From NCBI GenBank assembly GCA_963854835.1, contig OY978525.1:2499501-2563500 (forward strand): 64,000 nt of DNA. The letters are read 5' to 3'. The translations under genes were made by a program, and so were the position numbers. A model generated the notes under the pieces. The model did no database searches. It worked only from the letters and a program-made list of their open reading frames with translations, and was not told the DNA's origin. This document shows, piece after piece, positions 36,880-48,740 of this stretch (its first letter is position 1; the number at the start of each line of letters is the position of its first letter). Source of the stretch: Megamerina dolium. Taxonomy: Eukaryota > Arthropoda > Insecta > Diptera > Megamerinidae.

Positions 36880-37290
36880 AACCTTATTTATATAATGTGG
36901 GTTTATAGGATTAACCAGTGCCATCTGGTCGCACCTAACGAATCAGTCGTCTGGTAGATCTGCCTCAGCAGAAGTCTCCGAGCGACTGATAGTTGTGTAG
37001 GGTAGCATGACACAGACGTTTACTGTATCCAGCACCCTGGCCTCACACGTGAAAGAGGGGAGCTGAGGACTCGCAGGCGACTACTTTAAGCGAGCCGTGG
37101 AATACTGACAGCCTCGCTTAAAGCAAGAACTATTTATAGCCGGCGAGAGAATTAATGCCAGCGCGATTATAAGAGCACTCGTTGGGGTAGCTAAACTACT
37201 CGAAGGGGCCGATTCAAAAATTAAGCAAGATCGTGTTAAATAGTAGGTCGGGTTACGACTTACTCGATCTAGCGTCGATTGGTTTTCATG
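36880..37290. mobile_element. GC-rich block of unknown origin with a strong hairpin
   Basis: About 400 bp markedly GC-richer than its surroundings, opening ACCAGTGCCATCTGGTCGC. It contains CTTTAAGCGAG at 37084-37094 and its perfect complement CTCGCTTAAAG at 37113-37123, an 11-bp stem with an 18-nt loop. No reading frame resembles a known protein. The composition suits an inserted element such as a solo LTR or LINE 5' region, or a structured RNA; I cannot choose between these. Confidence 0.35.
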
Positions 37291-38270
37291 CCTTACGTTG
37301 GCATGTTTTGCACTTTTAGTATTTATCTATGTATAAAGCATCTAGGAATTATTCAACGCTGCATTTTGCATTGAATGAAAAGTCATTTAAATGTTTCTTC
37401 TTTCAATGTCGTCATACCGATTGACTACATGAGTATGTATATGTGTGTATAGACCTTCTGATATTATTGTAGGATGACAATAAGGAGAAGAAAAATCAAA
37501 AGAATTTCGCTACGTTGAATTTTTAATGATTTATGGAGTGTTCATAGGTAGGTATGTTACAAATGCATCACATATAAACTCATAATTTCTTAGGAATCAC
37601 CTCTTGAGTGGCAAAATGTATGATTAATATTTCCGACTAATATACCTCCTCCTATCTTCAGTCTTTTCGAGAGCTTTGTATGCGGTTCTTCTACAAAATA
37701 CTATAATTGATTTACAAAAATATTTTCATGAAATTGTAATAGTGATTAAGTCATCCTTATATTTCAACACCTTATTGATAATTTTCGATATTTTAATGAA
37801 TATTTTCACTATCATTAATTTTTTTTTTTTTGAGCTATTTTTTTCAAAATCGATTATTATTCTTATTAAATTTCTTTTTTGTTATAATTTTCAGGTAAGT
37901 TAAAGACAGAATTCAAGATATTTGTAAGTATGTATGGTTTTATATTTATAAATAGTTTTTATGTATAAAAACCTTTTCTAGCACATGAAATGTTCCAAAA
38001 ATTCTTCTTAGCAAAAAGTTCAAAAAAAAAAAAAAACGCATCCATTGTCATGATATTGGGTCCTAAAGTTTCAATGTATTTTTTCACATTTCATCTATGG
38101 AAGAATATTCATATATTGAAGAATTATCCTTGAAAAAATGTAGGCCTAGAAAAAAATATTTAAAACTTTCATCGGAACATATGAAGCCGAAAATTAAGAA
38201 TAAATTTGTCCAAAATTTTCATTGTAGAATAACCGCTCCAGTGACTTTCAGTACATTTTCGATTGTTTAT
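37291..38270 (+). other. AT-rich intron surrounding the recursive splice site
   Basis: Unique AT-rich sequence with T-rich tracts at 37820-37890. It contains the CAG|GTAAGT junction annotated separately and no recognisable transposon. Confidence 0.5.
37858..37900 (+). promoter_or_regulatory. Candidate recursive splice site (ratchet point)
   Basis: The pyrimidine-rich run AAATTTCTTTTTTGTTATAA leads into TTTTCAG (ending 37894), which is joined directly to GTAAGT (37895-37900). A 3' splice site fused to a perfect 5' splice site with a zero-length exon is the signature of recursive splicing, known for long introns of Drosophila. It lies on the sense strand of the Mmp2-like gene, 36.2 kb after the donor at 1655, which is where splitting so long an intron would help. 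It was the only such junction with a good pyrimidine tract I found in the intron. Function is inferred and untested. Confidence 0.7.
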
Positions 38271-38275
38271 CGTTA

Positions 38276-39115
38276 AGGAGAAGTGACACCCAGAGACAAC
38301 TGATGCCTTGAAACACGAAATCTCAGTTGCCTTTCATGCGATTAAATCCCAAGCAATTGAAAATGTACTGAAAAATTGGGTTTATCGAATGGGTTACTGT
38401 AAGGCCAGCCGTAGCAGCCATTTTAATGATGTTGTGATTCATTCTCAAATGGAAAAGTTCAATATTTGTTATAAACTTATGACTTTGAAATTCTTAAATG
38501 GAAAATTGGCCGCCTCAGAGCTATGATTTGTCCCCATTGGACTTTTTTTTTGTGGGAAGCCGTTCAGGAGAAGTGACATCCAGCGACAACTTAGTCCTCG
38601 AAACACGAGATCTCAGTTCAAATAATTGAAAATGTACCAAAAAATTGGGTTTATCGAATGAGTTACGGTAAAGCTAGTCATGGCAGTCATTCGAATGTTG
38701 TTGTGATTCATTCTGATGTGGAAAAATTCAATATTTCTAATAAACTTATGACTTTGAAATTCTTAATTGGAAAATTTACCGCCTCAGAACTGTGATTTGA
38801 CCCCATACGACCATTTTTTGGGGGAAGCCGTTCAGAAGAAGTGGCATCCAGAGACAACTGAGACCTTGAAGCATGAAATCTCAGTTGCCTTTCATGAGAT
38901 TAAAGCCTAAACAATTGAAAATGTATTGAAAAATTGGGTTAATCGGATGAGTTACCGTAAAGCCAGTCATGGCAGTCATTTGAATGATGTATTTTATTAT
39001 TAAATAGAAAAGTTTAATCCTTCTAATAAACTTATGACTTTGAAAAAATATGCATTCGTTTTTTTTTTTTATAACCAATTCTTATTCCAAACATTAAATG
39101 GCCCACCGTGTATCA
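38276..39115 (+). pseudogene. Tc1/mariner-superfamily transposase C-terminus, three tandem copies
   Basis: Three head-to-tail copies encode the end of a transposase: a SCDLTPLDFFLW-like third-Asp block, then HPETTETLKHEISVAFH, IENVLKNWVNRM and CKASRSSHFNDVVIHS. Copies start with GGAGAAGTG-CA-CC at about 38276, 38566 and 38835; the word CGCCTCAG recurs at 38511 and 38780 (269-bp period). Stops and indels break each copy. The sequence resembles rosa-like mariners of flies (family knowledge), but subfamily is uncertain. A possible 3' terminus, AAATGGCCCACCGTGTA, is at about 39098-39114. The N-terminal transposase half is absent. Confidence 0.7.
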
Positions 39116-40443
39116 TAGCATTTGATCTATTCGTGAGATAGAGCAACAAATCGTTAATAAGGTCTAGCAAAGAATCAACTCGTGTTCCATAATTTGTTCA
39201 ATAATTTACATAATTTTATAAAACATTTACCAAAAAAAATATTTACATTTAGGATAAATCTAATTTTAAAGAGCTTAAGAGCCAAATTTTATGTGAATCC
39301 AAATTAAATTGAAAACCCACACAGTAAAAATAAATTGAATTCAAATGTAAATTTACCCAAAATTGTGTTGCGTTTCATAAATTTTTATCATAAGCCTCTT
39401 TCAATTCAATTTAATGTTTCATATCAAAGCATTGAAAATGTACTCTTTTTCGAACGGGGAATTTAAACCATTAAGTTTGTTATGTATTTTTTTTTTTCTT
39501 TTTTTGTGTTTTCCATTAAATTGATTAAGTTCAACACGCCACAATAATTTAAAGTTTCTTTTTTCAGAAAACAAAAATTAACAACCGAATAATGAAGTCA
39601 AATTTGATAATTTCTCAAAATAACTTCTTGTTGTATAACCAAATACCTAATACACTAATATTTGAGAAAAGGAAAAATTATGAGAATGAATATGTATGCG
39701 TGCATGTAGTAGATGAAAATGAATAATTGTATATTTTTGTGGTAGGATAGAGTAATGCTATTTGACCCATAGAATCAAAGAGCTCTTTCTTCATATCACA
39801 AATGACCGACGACGACGACGATGACGGCGACCGAACAAGAACAACATTGAAAAATTGCTACAAATGCTAATGATGCTAATAATATGCTATGATTGCTGTT
39901 GTTGCTTTTCCTTTTTTTTCTCTCCTTCTGTTTCTATCCTTTCAATGACTGGAAAGTGCTGAAGCCCACAAGCAACCGAAAAGGAAAAACATCAAAAAAT
40001 GTATATGGCGTATGCATGTACGATACTTGTATTTTTATGTGTACGATACGCGTTCTATATAACATCAGTATATGCCGTCTAAACCGCAACTTTCTTCATT
40101 CTTTTCATAAACTTCCGATCCGTTTTTGGCATAAATATGTACATACGATATATGTATGTATGTATATAGAGCATACTTAAAAACGCGTTTACTGTATACC
40201 ATTCGTTTGCCACACTTTCACAATGGTTTATGATGTTGATAGGACGTTGTGGTAGATATGTTAGTGATTATTATCCCAGTAAACCATAAATTGTTGAATT
40301 CTTTATGAATTTGTTATGAATTTTGTGGGATATTAAAAAAAATTTTTTTTTTATGCCAAGACCCATACCATTATTTGGAACGAAAATTCTATGAAAGGCT
40401 TTCAATTTCAATCGAAGGAGGTTATATCAAAAATTTCGTAATT
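39116..40443 (+). other. AT-rich intron, no gene
   Basis: Mostly unique AT-rich DNA. A GAC-rich run (GACGACGACGACGATGACGG) lies at 39808, and ACATATGTATGTATGT words at 40140-40165. No coding or RNA feature. Confidence 0.45.
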
Positions 40444-41680
40444 ATACCCTGCACAATGTAATATTCAAGGTATATTCATTTCGGTCAGATGTTTGTAACC
40501 ACTTGAAGGAATCTCCGAACTTGAGAAAATATTGAGCTATTACGACGAAATTTGGCACAAGTAACCTATGATCCAAGGGTACGGAGCGGATTGATAATTG
40601 GCATGATCGGTCAATTGCCACGCCCACACCAAGCATTCAAAGCGACTAACCTCGGAATTTTCAAAATCTTTAACTTTTTATAACTCACTTAATATATCAC
40701 CTGGGACAACAATATTTGGCACATAGAGTCACATTATACTACTACATAACCTTGTCAGAAATGGTCGAGTCACGCCTACTTTTTATAGTAGCTGCCATAC
40801 AAAGCGTATATACTTTATTTAAATTGAAACAGCTGTAAATTCTGCAATCTTCTGTCTAGAATAATCATAGTTAATATTTGGGTTAATTTGGTAGTCGGAA
40901 ATAATCTGTCAAAAAATCAGCATGTCACGCCCACTCCTTATTAATGTTCCCATACAAAATTGCGAAAATGTAAAAAATTTAAAACCGCCCTAACTTAGGA
41001 ACTATTCATCGTAGGATAACCATATTTAAGTTGTAGATTTGTATTGTGAGTATAATTAGATTAGCAAAAAGTGGACAAGCCAGGCCTATTATTTATGGTA
41101 GCTCCCATACAAAAAAAAAAGAAAATGACTAAATTTCTTTCAAATTTAAACCGCTCTAACTTTGGCAGTTTTTTGTCTAGACCAGCCATAATTGACACTT
41201 GACACGATAGATCAATATTACTGTCGGAAAAAATGTGTCATGAAAGTAGCACGCCACGCCCACTTCTTAATGGGACTACCATACAAAGTTGCGAAAATTA
41301 AAAATATTTAAACCGCTTTAACTTACGAACTATTCAGCGTAGAACAACCAAATCTAAGATATGGACTATTATTGCATAGATAATTAGTTTTACAAGAGAG
41401 AGGCAAACCACGCCTATTTTTTGTATAGCTCCCATACAAAGGCTCGGAATTATCTTAAACTTTAAAACACCCATAATTTAAAAAATAATATGCCTAAGTC
41501 AACCATATTTTAAGGGTAGATTAGTATTATAAGCAGAAATTATGCCTAAAAAAATTCGTGAGCCACTCCTATTTCTTAACGTAGCTCCTATACAAAGTAA
41601 TGGAAATAAAAAAATGGATACGCGAGCTAACTACATATGCAGCGTATAATTTGGTCGGCCCCAACTGACTGTAAGGTAAT
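40444..41680 (+). mobile_element. Family A element, copy 1 (Helitron/mini-me-like), GTCC core deleted
   Basis: It starts TATACCCTGCACAATG and ends ATATGCAGCGTATAATTTGG, then GTCGGCCCCAACTGACTGTAAGG. The interior is built of ~150-bp monomers with CCACGCC(C/T)AC followed by CCATACAAA-type boxes and GAAACAGCTGTAA-like segments. Compared with the copies at 48741 and 60831 it lacks the GTCC microsatellite: GAATCTCCG is joined directly to AACTTGAG. The plan fits non-autonomous Helitron-like DINE-1/mini-me elements of Diptera. No coding capacity. Confidence 0.65.
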
Positions 41681-42541
41681 TTTTTTTCTCAGACAAATCG
41701 TCAGGTGTGTATGATGACACAGAAAAACCTTTGATTTGCTGGGATGCCATTGCTATCAGTGTCCTTTTGCTGACAGAGCATATGCGTTTATATGTGTTGC
41801 ATGTATGAAGGTTAAGCTTGCTGTCGGATGCATTTTGTGTGAACACATCGATATGTTCATTTTTGAATATTTACGCGTTTTTTGATTTTATGCTATGCAA
41901 TGACTGATGTTGAGTGACTGATACGAATCATTTAGTGATCACATACTTATATATCACTAATTTGGTCTATTGTAAATATAAATATATAATTTAAATTTTA
42001 AAATATTCACCTCTAGACCCATAGAAATGATATCAAAGCATTGCCATTCATCATCATCGTCAAACACTCCTACATGTATATGCATTTCTCTTTTCGCTTC
42101 GTTATATAATGAGTTTAGCTTTATTTCACTTCATTCGAAATGCTTACTTCTTCCTTTTATTTTTCATATACAAGCAATTTCAGTATTTCATTTTTTTAAC
42201 TCGAATGTACGCACTTATTATTTTGTGAGTAATTTTCTTAGATTTCTTTGCGTTTTATTTTTATTTTTTTTTTTTTGCTTTTCTTTCATTTTGTCTTTTT
42301 CTGTTTCCTCACCCTGTACAAATATTTTGCTTCCTTTGCATTTTCTCATTTTACTGGTTGTTCTTTGCTTTTGGTAATTTAAAACCTTGCGGTTATTTAT
42401 TGTATTATACCAATCTCTCACCTACTTATGATTTTTGCGGGTTGAATATATAATTTTATAATAATAATAATAATAATAAGTAATGCGAATAAATGCGATT
42501 TATTAAGGAGATTTATTCGCAAAAAAAATATTGTATAAATA
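41681..42541 (+). other. AT-rich intron, no gene
   Basis: T-rich tracts at 42250-42300 and an (ATA)n run at 42459-42479. Open frames here are low-complexity. Confidence 0.4.
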
Positions 42542-43711
42542 TTGGGGCCTTGAATTAGTTTGGAAGGATTTTCCATAGATAATGTGACTTGTACGTTTGC
42601 TATCGGATCATATTGTAACTATATTTATTTCAAAGCGCCATTATTAGGCTTTCTTTTTCAGTATCTGCCATTTAGTAAAAGTATGAACAACCAATTTTTA
42701 TTCAGCTTCAAACAGCTTTAGAGCTTTAGAGCCAACAAAACAAATATTTGCGAGTAGTTTTGCTTTTCATGTTCAATTCAAGGAAAAGTGCCACTGAAAG
42801 CCATCGATTGCTGTTGAAAACTTACAAGAAATATTGTATATTGATTAAAATGTATGAGTACTGATTTCGTCGTTTTAAAAATTGTGATTTCGATATTGAA
42901 GGCAAAGAACGTTAGGGCCAACAAAAAATGTTTGCAGATGAAGAATTGACGGCTTCATGGGACGAAGATTAAAAAAAAAAGAATTGACAACATCATTAGT
43001 GGTTGATGAATCAACCGTTTTCCAGAATTAAGAGCCATGAGAATAATAAGCCAGGAAATTGGATACCATACAAATTGAAGCCTAGAGATATTGAACGCCG
43101 ATTTTTCACTTGCTTCAACGGCAAAAGAGAGAGGCTTTTCTACGTCATATCGCCACTGGTGATGAAAAATGCGAAGTGCAAAAAAATCATGGGCTATACT
43201 CGGCCAACTATCAACATCAACGTCAAAGCGGAATATTCATGGTCACAAGTATATGCCCTGTTTTTGGTGGGACCAACTTGGTGTTGTTTATTCTGAGCTC
43301 CTCAAATCAAATGAAACCATCACTGATGGCCATTATCGAATACAACTGATGCATTTGAGCAGAGCATTGAACACAAAACGGTCCCATTACCTCGAAAGAC
43401 AATGTTCGTGCACATATTGCTGATGTCGTTCAAGACATACTTTGGATCGCTGAAAGGGGAAGTCCTACCGTACCATCCGCCGTATTGCCCAGACATTATT
43501 ACTTCCAATTACTACTTGGTTCGATCGAAGATCGAATAAGATGAAGTCGACTTCTTCCGACGCGGAATCCATATATTTACTACTAGAAACATGAAAAAAA
43601 GTCATAGCTAACGATGGGCAATACTTTGAATAATGTAGAAATTGTTTTTGTTGCTTAAATATAGGCGTAAAAATAGAAAAAAAAAACCTCCAAATTAATA
43701 AAAGGCCCCAA
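42542..43711 (+). mobile_element. Degenerate mariner with both TIRs and TA target site
   Basis: The element is bounded by TTGGGGCCTTGAATTAG (left) and the complement of TTGGGGCCTTTTATTAA (right), TIRs of about 26 bp with few mismatches, each flanked by TA (42540-42541 and 43712-43713). The coding remnant reads, in shifting frames, NWIPYKLKPRDIERRFFTC (43060-43115), ATGDEKCEVQK (first-Asp block, normally GDEKW), ASTSTS and GHKYMPCFWWDQLGVVYSE, then DNVRAHIADVVQD (second-Asp block). These are hallmarks of D,D34D mariner transposases of the mauritiana type. At 1,170 bp it is a little shorter than the usual ~1.3 kb. Many frameshifts make it inactive. The N-terminal helix-turn-helix region (42760-42990) is barely readable. 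Confidence 0.88.
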
Positions 43712-44245
43712 TATATAACTAAATAATAGGCTGAATTGTTTCATCAGAAAATTGGCAATATCGAAAGAAAATAGTAAGTTGTTTAGTGTGTGTGTTCTTG
43801 GTCACTTTGTGAGTGAAAACGTAAAGCTATTAAGCTAAAATTTTGGATATTTAGCTCTTCTGATCAGAGAATAACTCTGATGAAAATCGGATGAAAAACA
43901 CACCTACCTCCCATACAAACTTATGCTTTCGTATGTATATTTTCACACTTTACGCATGGAAATATAAAGCTATCAAGCTGAAAATTGGTGAGTACAATTA
44001 TATTTACTAACAATTGGAATATTTGAAAAATGGGCGTAATGCAATGAAAACCACGCCTACCTCCCATATAAATTTCTGCTTTCGTGTGTGTGTTTTCATA
44101 GTTGGGGGAAGAAAATATAAAGTTGTTAAGCTAAAAATTGGTGGTTACAATACGATTAATGACTAATGTAAAATTTCAAAAAAAAAATATACTATCTTCC
44201 ATACAAATGTTTGCTAGCCTATGTATTTTTCACACTTTGCGCTTG
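43712..44245 (+). repeat. Family B array (~154-bp monomers), plus orientation
   Basis: Three monomers with the box at about 43910, 44062 and 44199, beginning soon after the mariner. Shared segments include ACCTACCTCCCATACAAA, TTTTCACACTTTACGC and AAATATAAAGCTATCAAGCTG. Confidence 0.78.
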
Positions 44246-47149
44246 AAAATGAAAACAAATTTTTATTATTTTTTTTTATATTCTTCTAATTTTTTGGTAT
44301 TTTTTTGTATATTTTTGGTGTCGACGATATTTCGAAATACTATTTTTTGAAAGAAATCCACAAATTAAGCCACCTAAATATAAGCAAAGCGCTTTAAAAT
44401 CGAATTAAACAACATAAATACAAATATATTTACTACAATAAATTTTTGTAATTGCAAAATATTCATTGTAAATATATCTAGGCTATTCAGTTGATTATTA
44501 TTTTTATTTTCTGCACCCCTTTTGAAAAAATATTGTATAACAAACATTACAGATAGCAATATTCCGTCACACAATAGTATGTATAATTCAAATAACATAA
44601 TGTTCATTGTTCATGGCCGAGGCAATAATAAAACTTGAAAATGCCTTTATACCCCATTTTTATCGTTTCATTCTTGCACTTGCATTTATAGTACTACGAG
44701 CATATATATGTATATGTAGGTACTTAGCAATATAATTTTGCAGAGTTGCATTTTAATGTTTTTCCTGCTGTAATTGTCATTTATATGATTTAATTGCGAA
44801 ATTTTGCATGCAACAGCAAACAGTTAGTGTATATGTATGTATAGCAATGCATATATAAGGGAAGTGTGGCAATGTGACAAAAAAATGTGCAATAGTAATA
44901 TGCCATAATGGAACGGGTATACACACTATAGCCCAGGATGATCCCGGAATGAATTTCTAGAGTCCAATGGCAAGAAAAATCTAAGTTAAGCTTCTTATGA
45001 ATTATACTTTCTCACATACTTGTGCCATTTATGACATCGGAACAACAACAATTGTCTCGTTACAACAATATTTGTTGTAAAGAGCCAATAGAGCTCTTTT
45101 GGCTATACATTGCTGCACTCTATGCACATACATTAGTCTACTAGTACATGTATGTGGTAATTGAGGGGCGCCAGAAAAAAGTATGCTTAAATCATATTTG
45201 CACTCTCTCTCTCTCACTCTCGCACTGTCTCAGCATATTGTAAGTACCATTATAATGGTAAATATCCCAAAATTTGTTACTTACCTACCATTGTCATACC
45301 CATTGCACATAATGTGACAACTCGACTTAACATACTTATATGAGTACCAACTCTCACTAGTACCATGGTACTCATACTATGAGTGCATATGAACGCTATC
45401 TGGTATTTGGAATTTCCTTTTCCATTCCATTTGCATTCTTCATTACTCTCTCGCAAAGACACACATACACGCACGCACATATATTTCTTCCATTTCATTT
45501 ATTTGTATTGGCGTGTGTGTATGTGAGTTTGTTTATGATGACGCCATATATCATGTAGTAGCAGTTGTTGTTGTTGTTTATAGTTTTTAAGCGCATAATT
45601 TATTTAATACTACCAGTATACTACTTGTAATGGTTGGAGGCGAACGAATGGGTTGCTCACTTTTTTTTTCTATCTTACGCATATATTCGTGTCCATGTGC
45701 CATACGCATTCCACTTATACCACGATGCATGTGCTTGCTGCTCTACTGTTCGTATTGAACTGCAGGACTACATAATGAAGCCAAGGATTCCAGCGAAATA
45801 ATTTATCAAAATAACAATTGCGATGTTAAAAATGTCAGCATGTTTGCTTGCTCATTCCTTTGCCCAGTTGGTTAGTTGGTCGGATGGCTGGCTGGCTGGC
45901 TGGTTGGTTGGTCATACAGCGATGATGGACAAAGTAGTATGGAAGGAGATGGTTGATGATAATGATGATGATGATGATGATGATGATGGCGAAAGAGTGA
46001 CGGGATCAGCAGCTATGGCACAAGTGAAATTATCTTTATTGTTGTGTCGTTGCTATTACTGGCTGGTGGTTGTTGTTGTTGTTGTTGAGCTCTCAACAAG
46101 CCGCCATTAATCATGCCGGAAATGGCAACTACAAAAATGGTACTTTATTAGAGGACTAAGTACAAGCGCATATATAGATATATATTCGAATACATGCAAT
46201 ATGTATATGTACTATATATTCATATGAATGTATATGGAGGAATAGTATACGAGTATGTAAAAGAGAAAGAAAATGATGATGAAGAATAGAAATAAGTGAC
46301 AAAAACGAAAAAAAACTCAACTAGAAAGAGAATGAAAGTACTCTTTGCATATACTATGATGAAAACTATTTTATGGCATATTGGATGCTGTCTCCCACTT
46401 TTTATCGACCCACCTCACTTGATGATACACTTGATGTTATACATACAATATATATGTGAGTTAGTTTACAACTGTGACAATTATTATAACAGCGGGTTGT
46501 ACTAATAACTTACTACTGTTTTCTATTTGTATCTACTCGAACAATATATTGTATACTTACTTACATACAAATAGTTTGTTGCATATTTTATTGCTGCTTT
46601 TCGTTTTTTTGGCACTAAATTGCTATAAATTATATTCAAAAAATATTACCAGCTATAAATATGAAAATGCAATATAGTTAAATAGCTATGCATATATAGA
46701 ATATAACAACATGTTCACATCATATCGATTGCCTTAAAAAAACTTTAGAAATTTTGCTCGCAAAATGTGTAGAAAAAATACTAAAATCTAAAGAAACATA
46801 ATTCGAATTCGGAGAGAGTACATTATGGGATATTTCAATGGGTACTTTCCACCTAGAAGGGCTTGAAAGTAACCATCGACATATCTGAATTATATATGAA
46901 TGATCGTCACTTGCCTTAGTGCCTGTGGTGGTTACCTTTTATATTGGTCTTCGACATATCCACCTCAACTACTCTTTATCATTGAAATATTGAAATTCTC
47001 AGTGTTCTTACGCCAAATCAAAGAAATTTCTTGTTGTAGTACTGGCGGAATTAGTAACTTATTTTTGTGTAACTTTGTTTATATAAAACACCCTATCATC
47101 CTATGATATTTTAGCTGAAATGCGATAATGCATTTTAATTTCTTACCTC
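44246..47149 (+). other. AT-rich intron, no gene
   Basis: Contains T-rich DNA at 44270-44350, a CTCTCTCTCTCTCAC run at 45203, a (GAT)n run at 45953-45989, GGCTGGCTGGCTGG at 45886 and TTG runs at 46070-46085. The frame at 45823-46110 is open across these repeats and has no domain. Confidence 0.45.
45953..45989. repeat. (GAT)n microsatellite
   Basis: About ten GAT units, which translate as poly-Asp in one frame. Confidence 0.88.
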
Positions 47150-48740
47150 TCATTACCTACGAGTATGGAATAGGACTGAGTATTTTCCTTTGGAAGCTAC
47201 AACTTTTTCCCATCTTTGAGGCGGCACATGAATTCCATCCCAATAGACCCGCTCATCTATTGAGGCCAAGAACATATCGACCCCATTTTTGATACCTTCG
47301 ACTGAAGTGAAGCGTATTCCGGACAATATATTCTTCATAGATCGGAACAAATGGTAGCCAGGATGAACAATGTTTAATGTAAGACTTCTCATCTGCTATT
47401 TTCAAAATACATTTTAATGGGTTACGCAACATGTTGCCGAGCATTGCCATAATTGAGCCAATTTTTGATACCTTCGACTAAAGTGAAGCGTATTCCAGAC
47501 AAGACATTCTGTATTGATCGAAATAAGTGGTAGTCAGAAGGGACATTGTTTAGGCTATACGGTGAGTGGTGTAAGACTTCCCATCAGCTATTTTTCAAGT
47601 ACGTTTTAAACGGTTGCGCAACATGTTGCTGAACATTGCCATGATTGACCCAATTTTTGATACCTTCGACTGAAGTGAAACGTATTCCAGACAAGACATC
47701 CTGCATTGATCGAAACAAGTGGTAGTCAGAAGAAATAATGTCTATGCTATACGATGAGTGGCGTAAGACTTCCCATCTGCTATTTTCCAAGTACATTTAA
47801 ACGGGTTGCGCAACCTGTTGCCGAGCATTGCCATGATTGACCCAATTTTTGATCGACCCAATTTTTGATACTTTTGAATGAAATGAAGCGTATTCGGACA
47901 ATACGTTCTTCATTGATCGAAACAAATGGTAGTCAGAAAGGGCAATATCTAGGCTATACGGTCGCTGATATATGATTTGCTATTTTCTAGATACGTTTTA
48001 ACGGGTTGCGCAACATGTGGCCGAGCATTGCCATGATAGAAAATTAATAACTCGTTATTTCGTCGCCAATTCCGGACCTTTTTTTGGTTCAATGTTTGCT
48101 TCAATTTGATGAGCGTTCCCAATTGATAGTTTCACCAGGTTTTAGCAGCTCATGATCCCATCAAATACTAAGCAACACCTTCGAACTATGGATATTTGGC
48201 TTTGGAGTCGTTTGGTCTAAGTTCGTTTGGTTGCACATATTTTAAACTTGTTGTAATAGATCCATTTTTCGTGGTCAATGATGATACCATGCAAAAAAGC
48301 CTTCCCTTTGCATCGCTGAAGCAACATTTCTTAGTTTCAGTTCATATGGAACGCAATTTCTTTAGAAAGTACTAATGCAATGAATTGACTTATTGAGTTA
48401 CTCCGACAGATTCATCAAGCTCCTTTTGAGTTTGACATCAGTCATCGACCAATAAAGCCTCCAATTCAGAGTCTTAACGCTCTTTATCGCTTGTATCAAA
48501 ATCACCACTTTGAAGTGTTTAAACCGAAATTCAGAAATTGAAATTGATAGAGCATCTTCTCCATAAGCCTCACACAGCATGCGATAACTTTTTGCTGCAC
48601 TTTTCTTCAGATGTAAACGAACAAAGTCCTTACTGATGCAACATTTTTCTATTCTCGGGTTTTTGAGATAAATTTTAAAATATGAGCTCAAATTTGACAC
48701 AAAATTTTTCTATTTTGCACCAAAATTATTTATTAAAAAT
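47150..48740 (-). mobile_element. Degenerate mariner with catalytic block amplified four times
   Basis: On the minus strand, 48700-48540 encodes a mariner N-terminus (RLHLKKSAAKSYRMLCEAYG). About 48360-48230 reads VPYELK and DHEKWIYYN, the first-Asp block with GDEKW changed. At 48030 the second-Asp block reads HGNARPHVAQPVKTYLENSR, with the Asp of HDN replaced by Gly. The third-Asp/C-terminal blocks read SDYHLFRSMQDVLSGIRF and GIHVPPQRWEKVVASKGKY near 47190. The segment from HGNARP to GIKNW is present about four times, phased by GATAC(C/T)TT at 47291, 47467, 47659 and 47867 (176, 192 and 208 bp). The 5' end abuts the family A element at 48741. Inactive. Confidence 0.85.
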
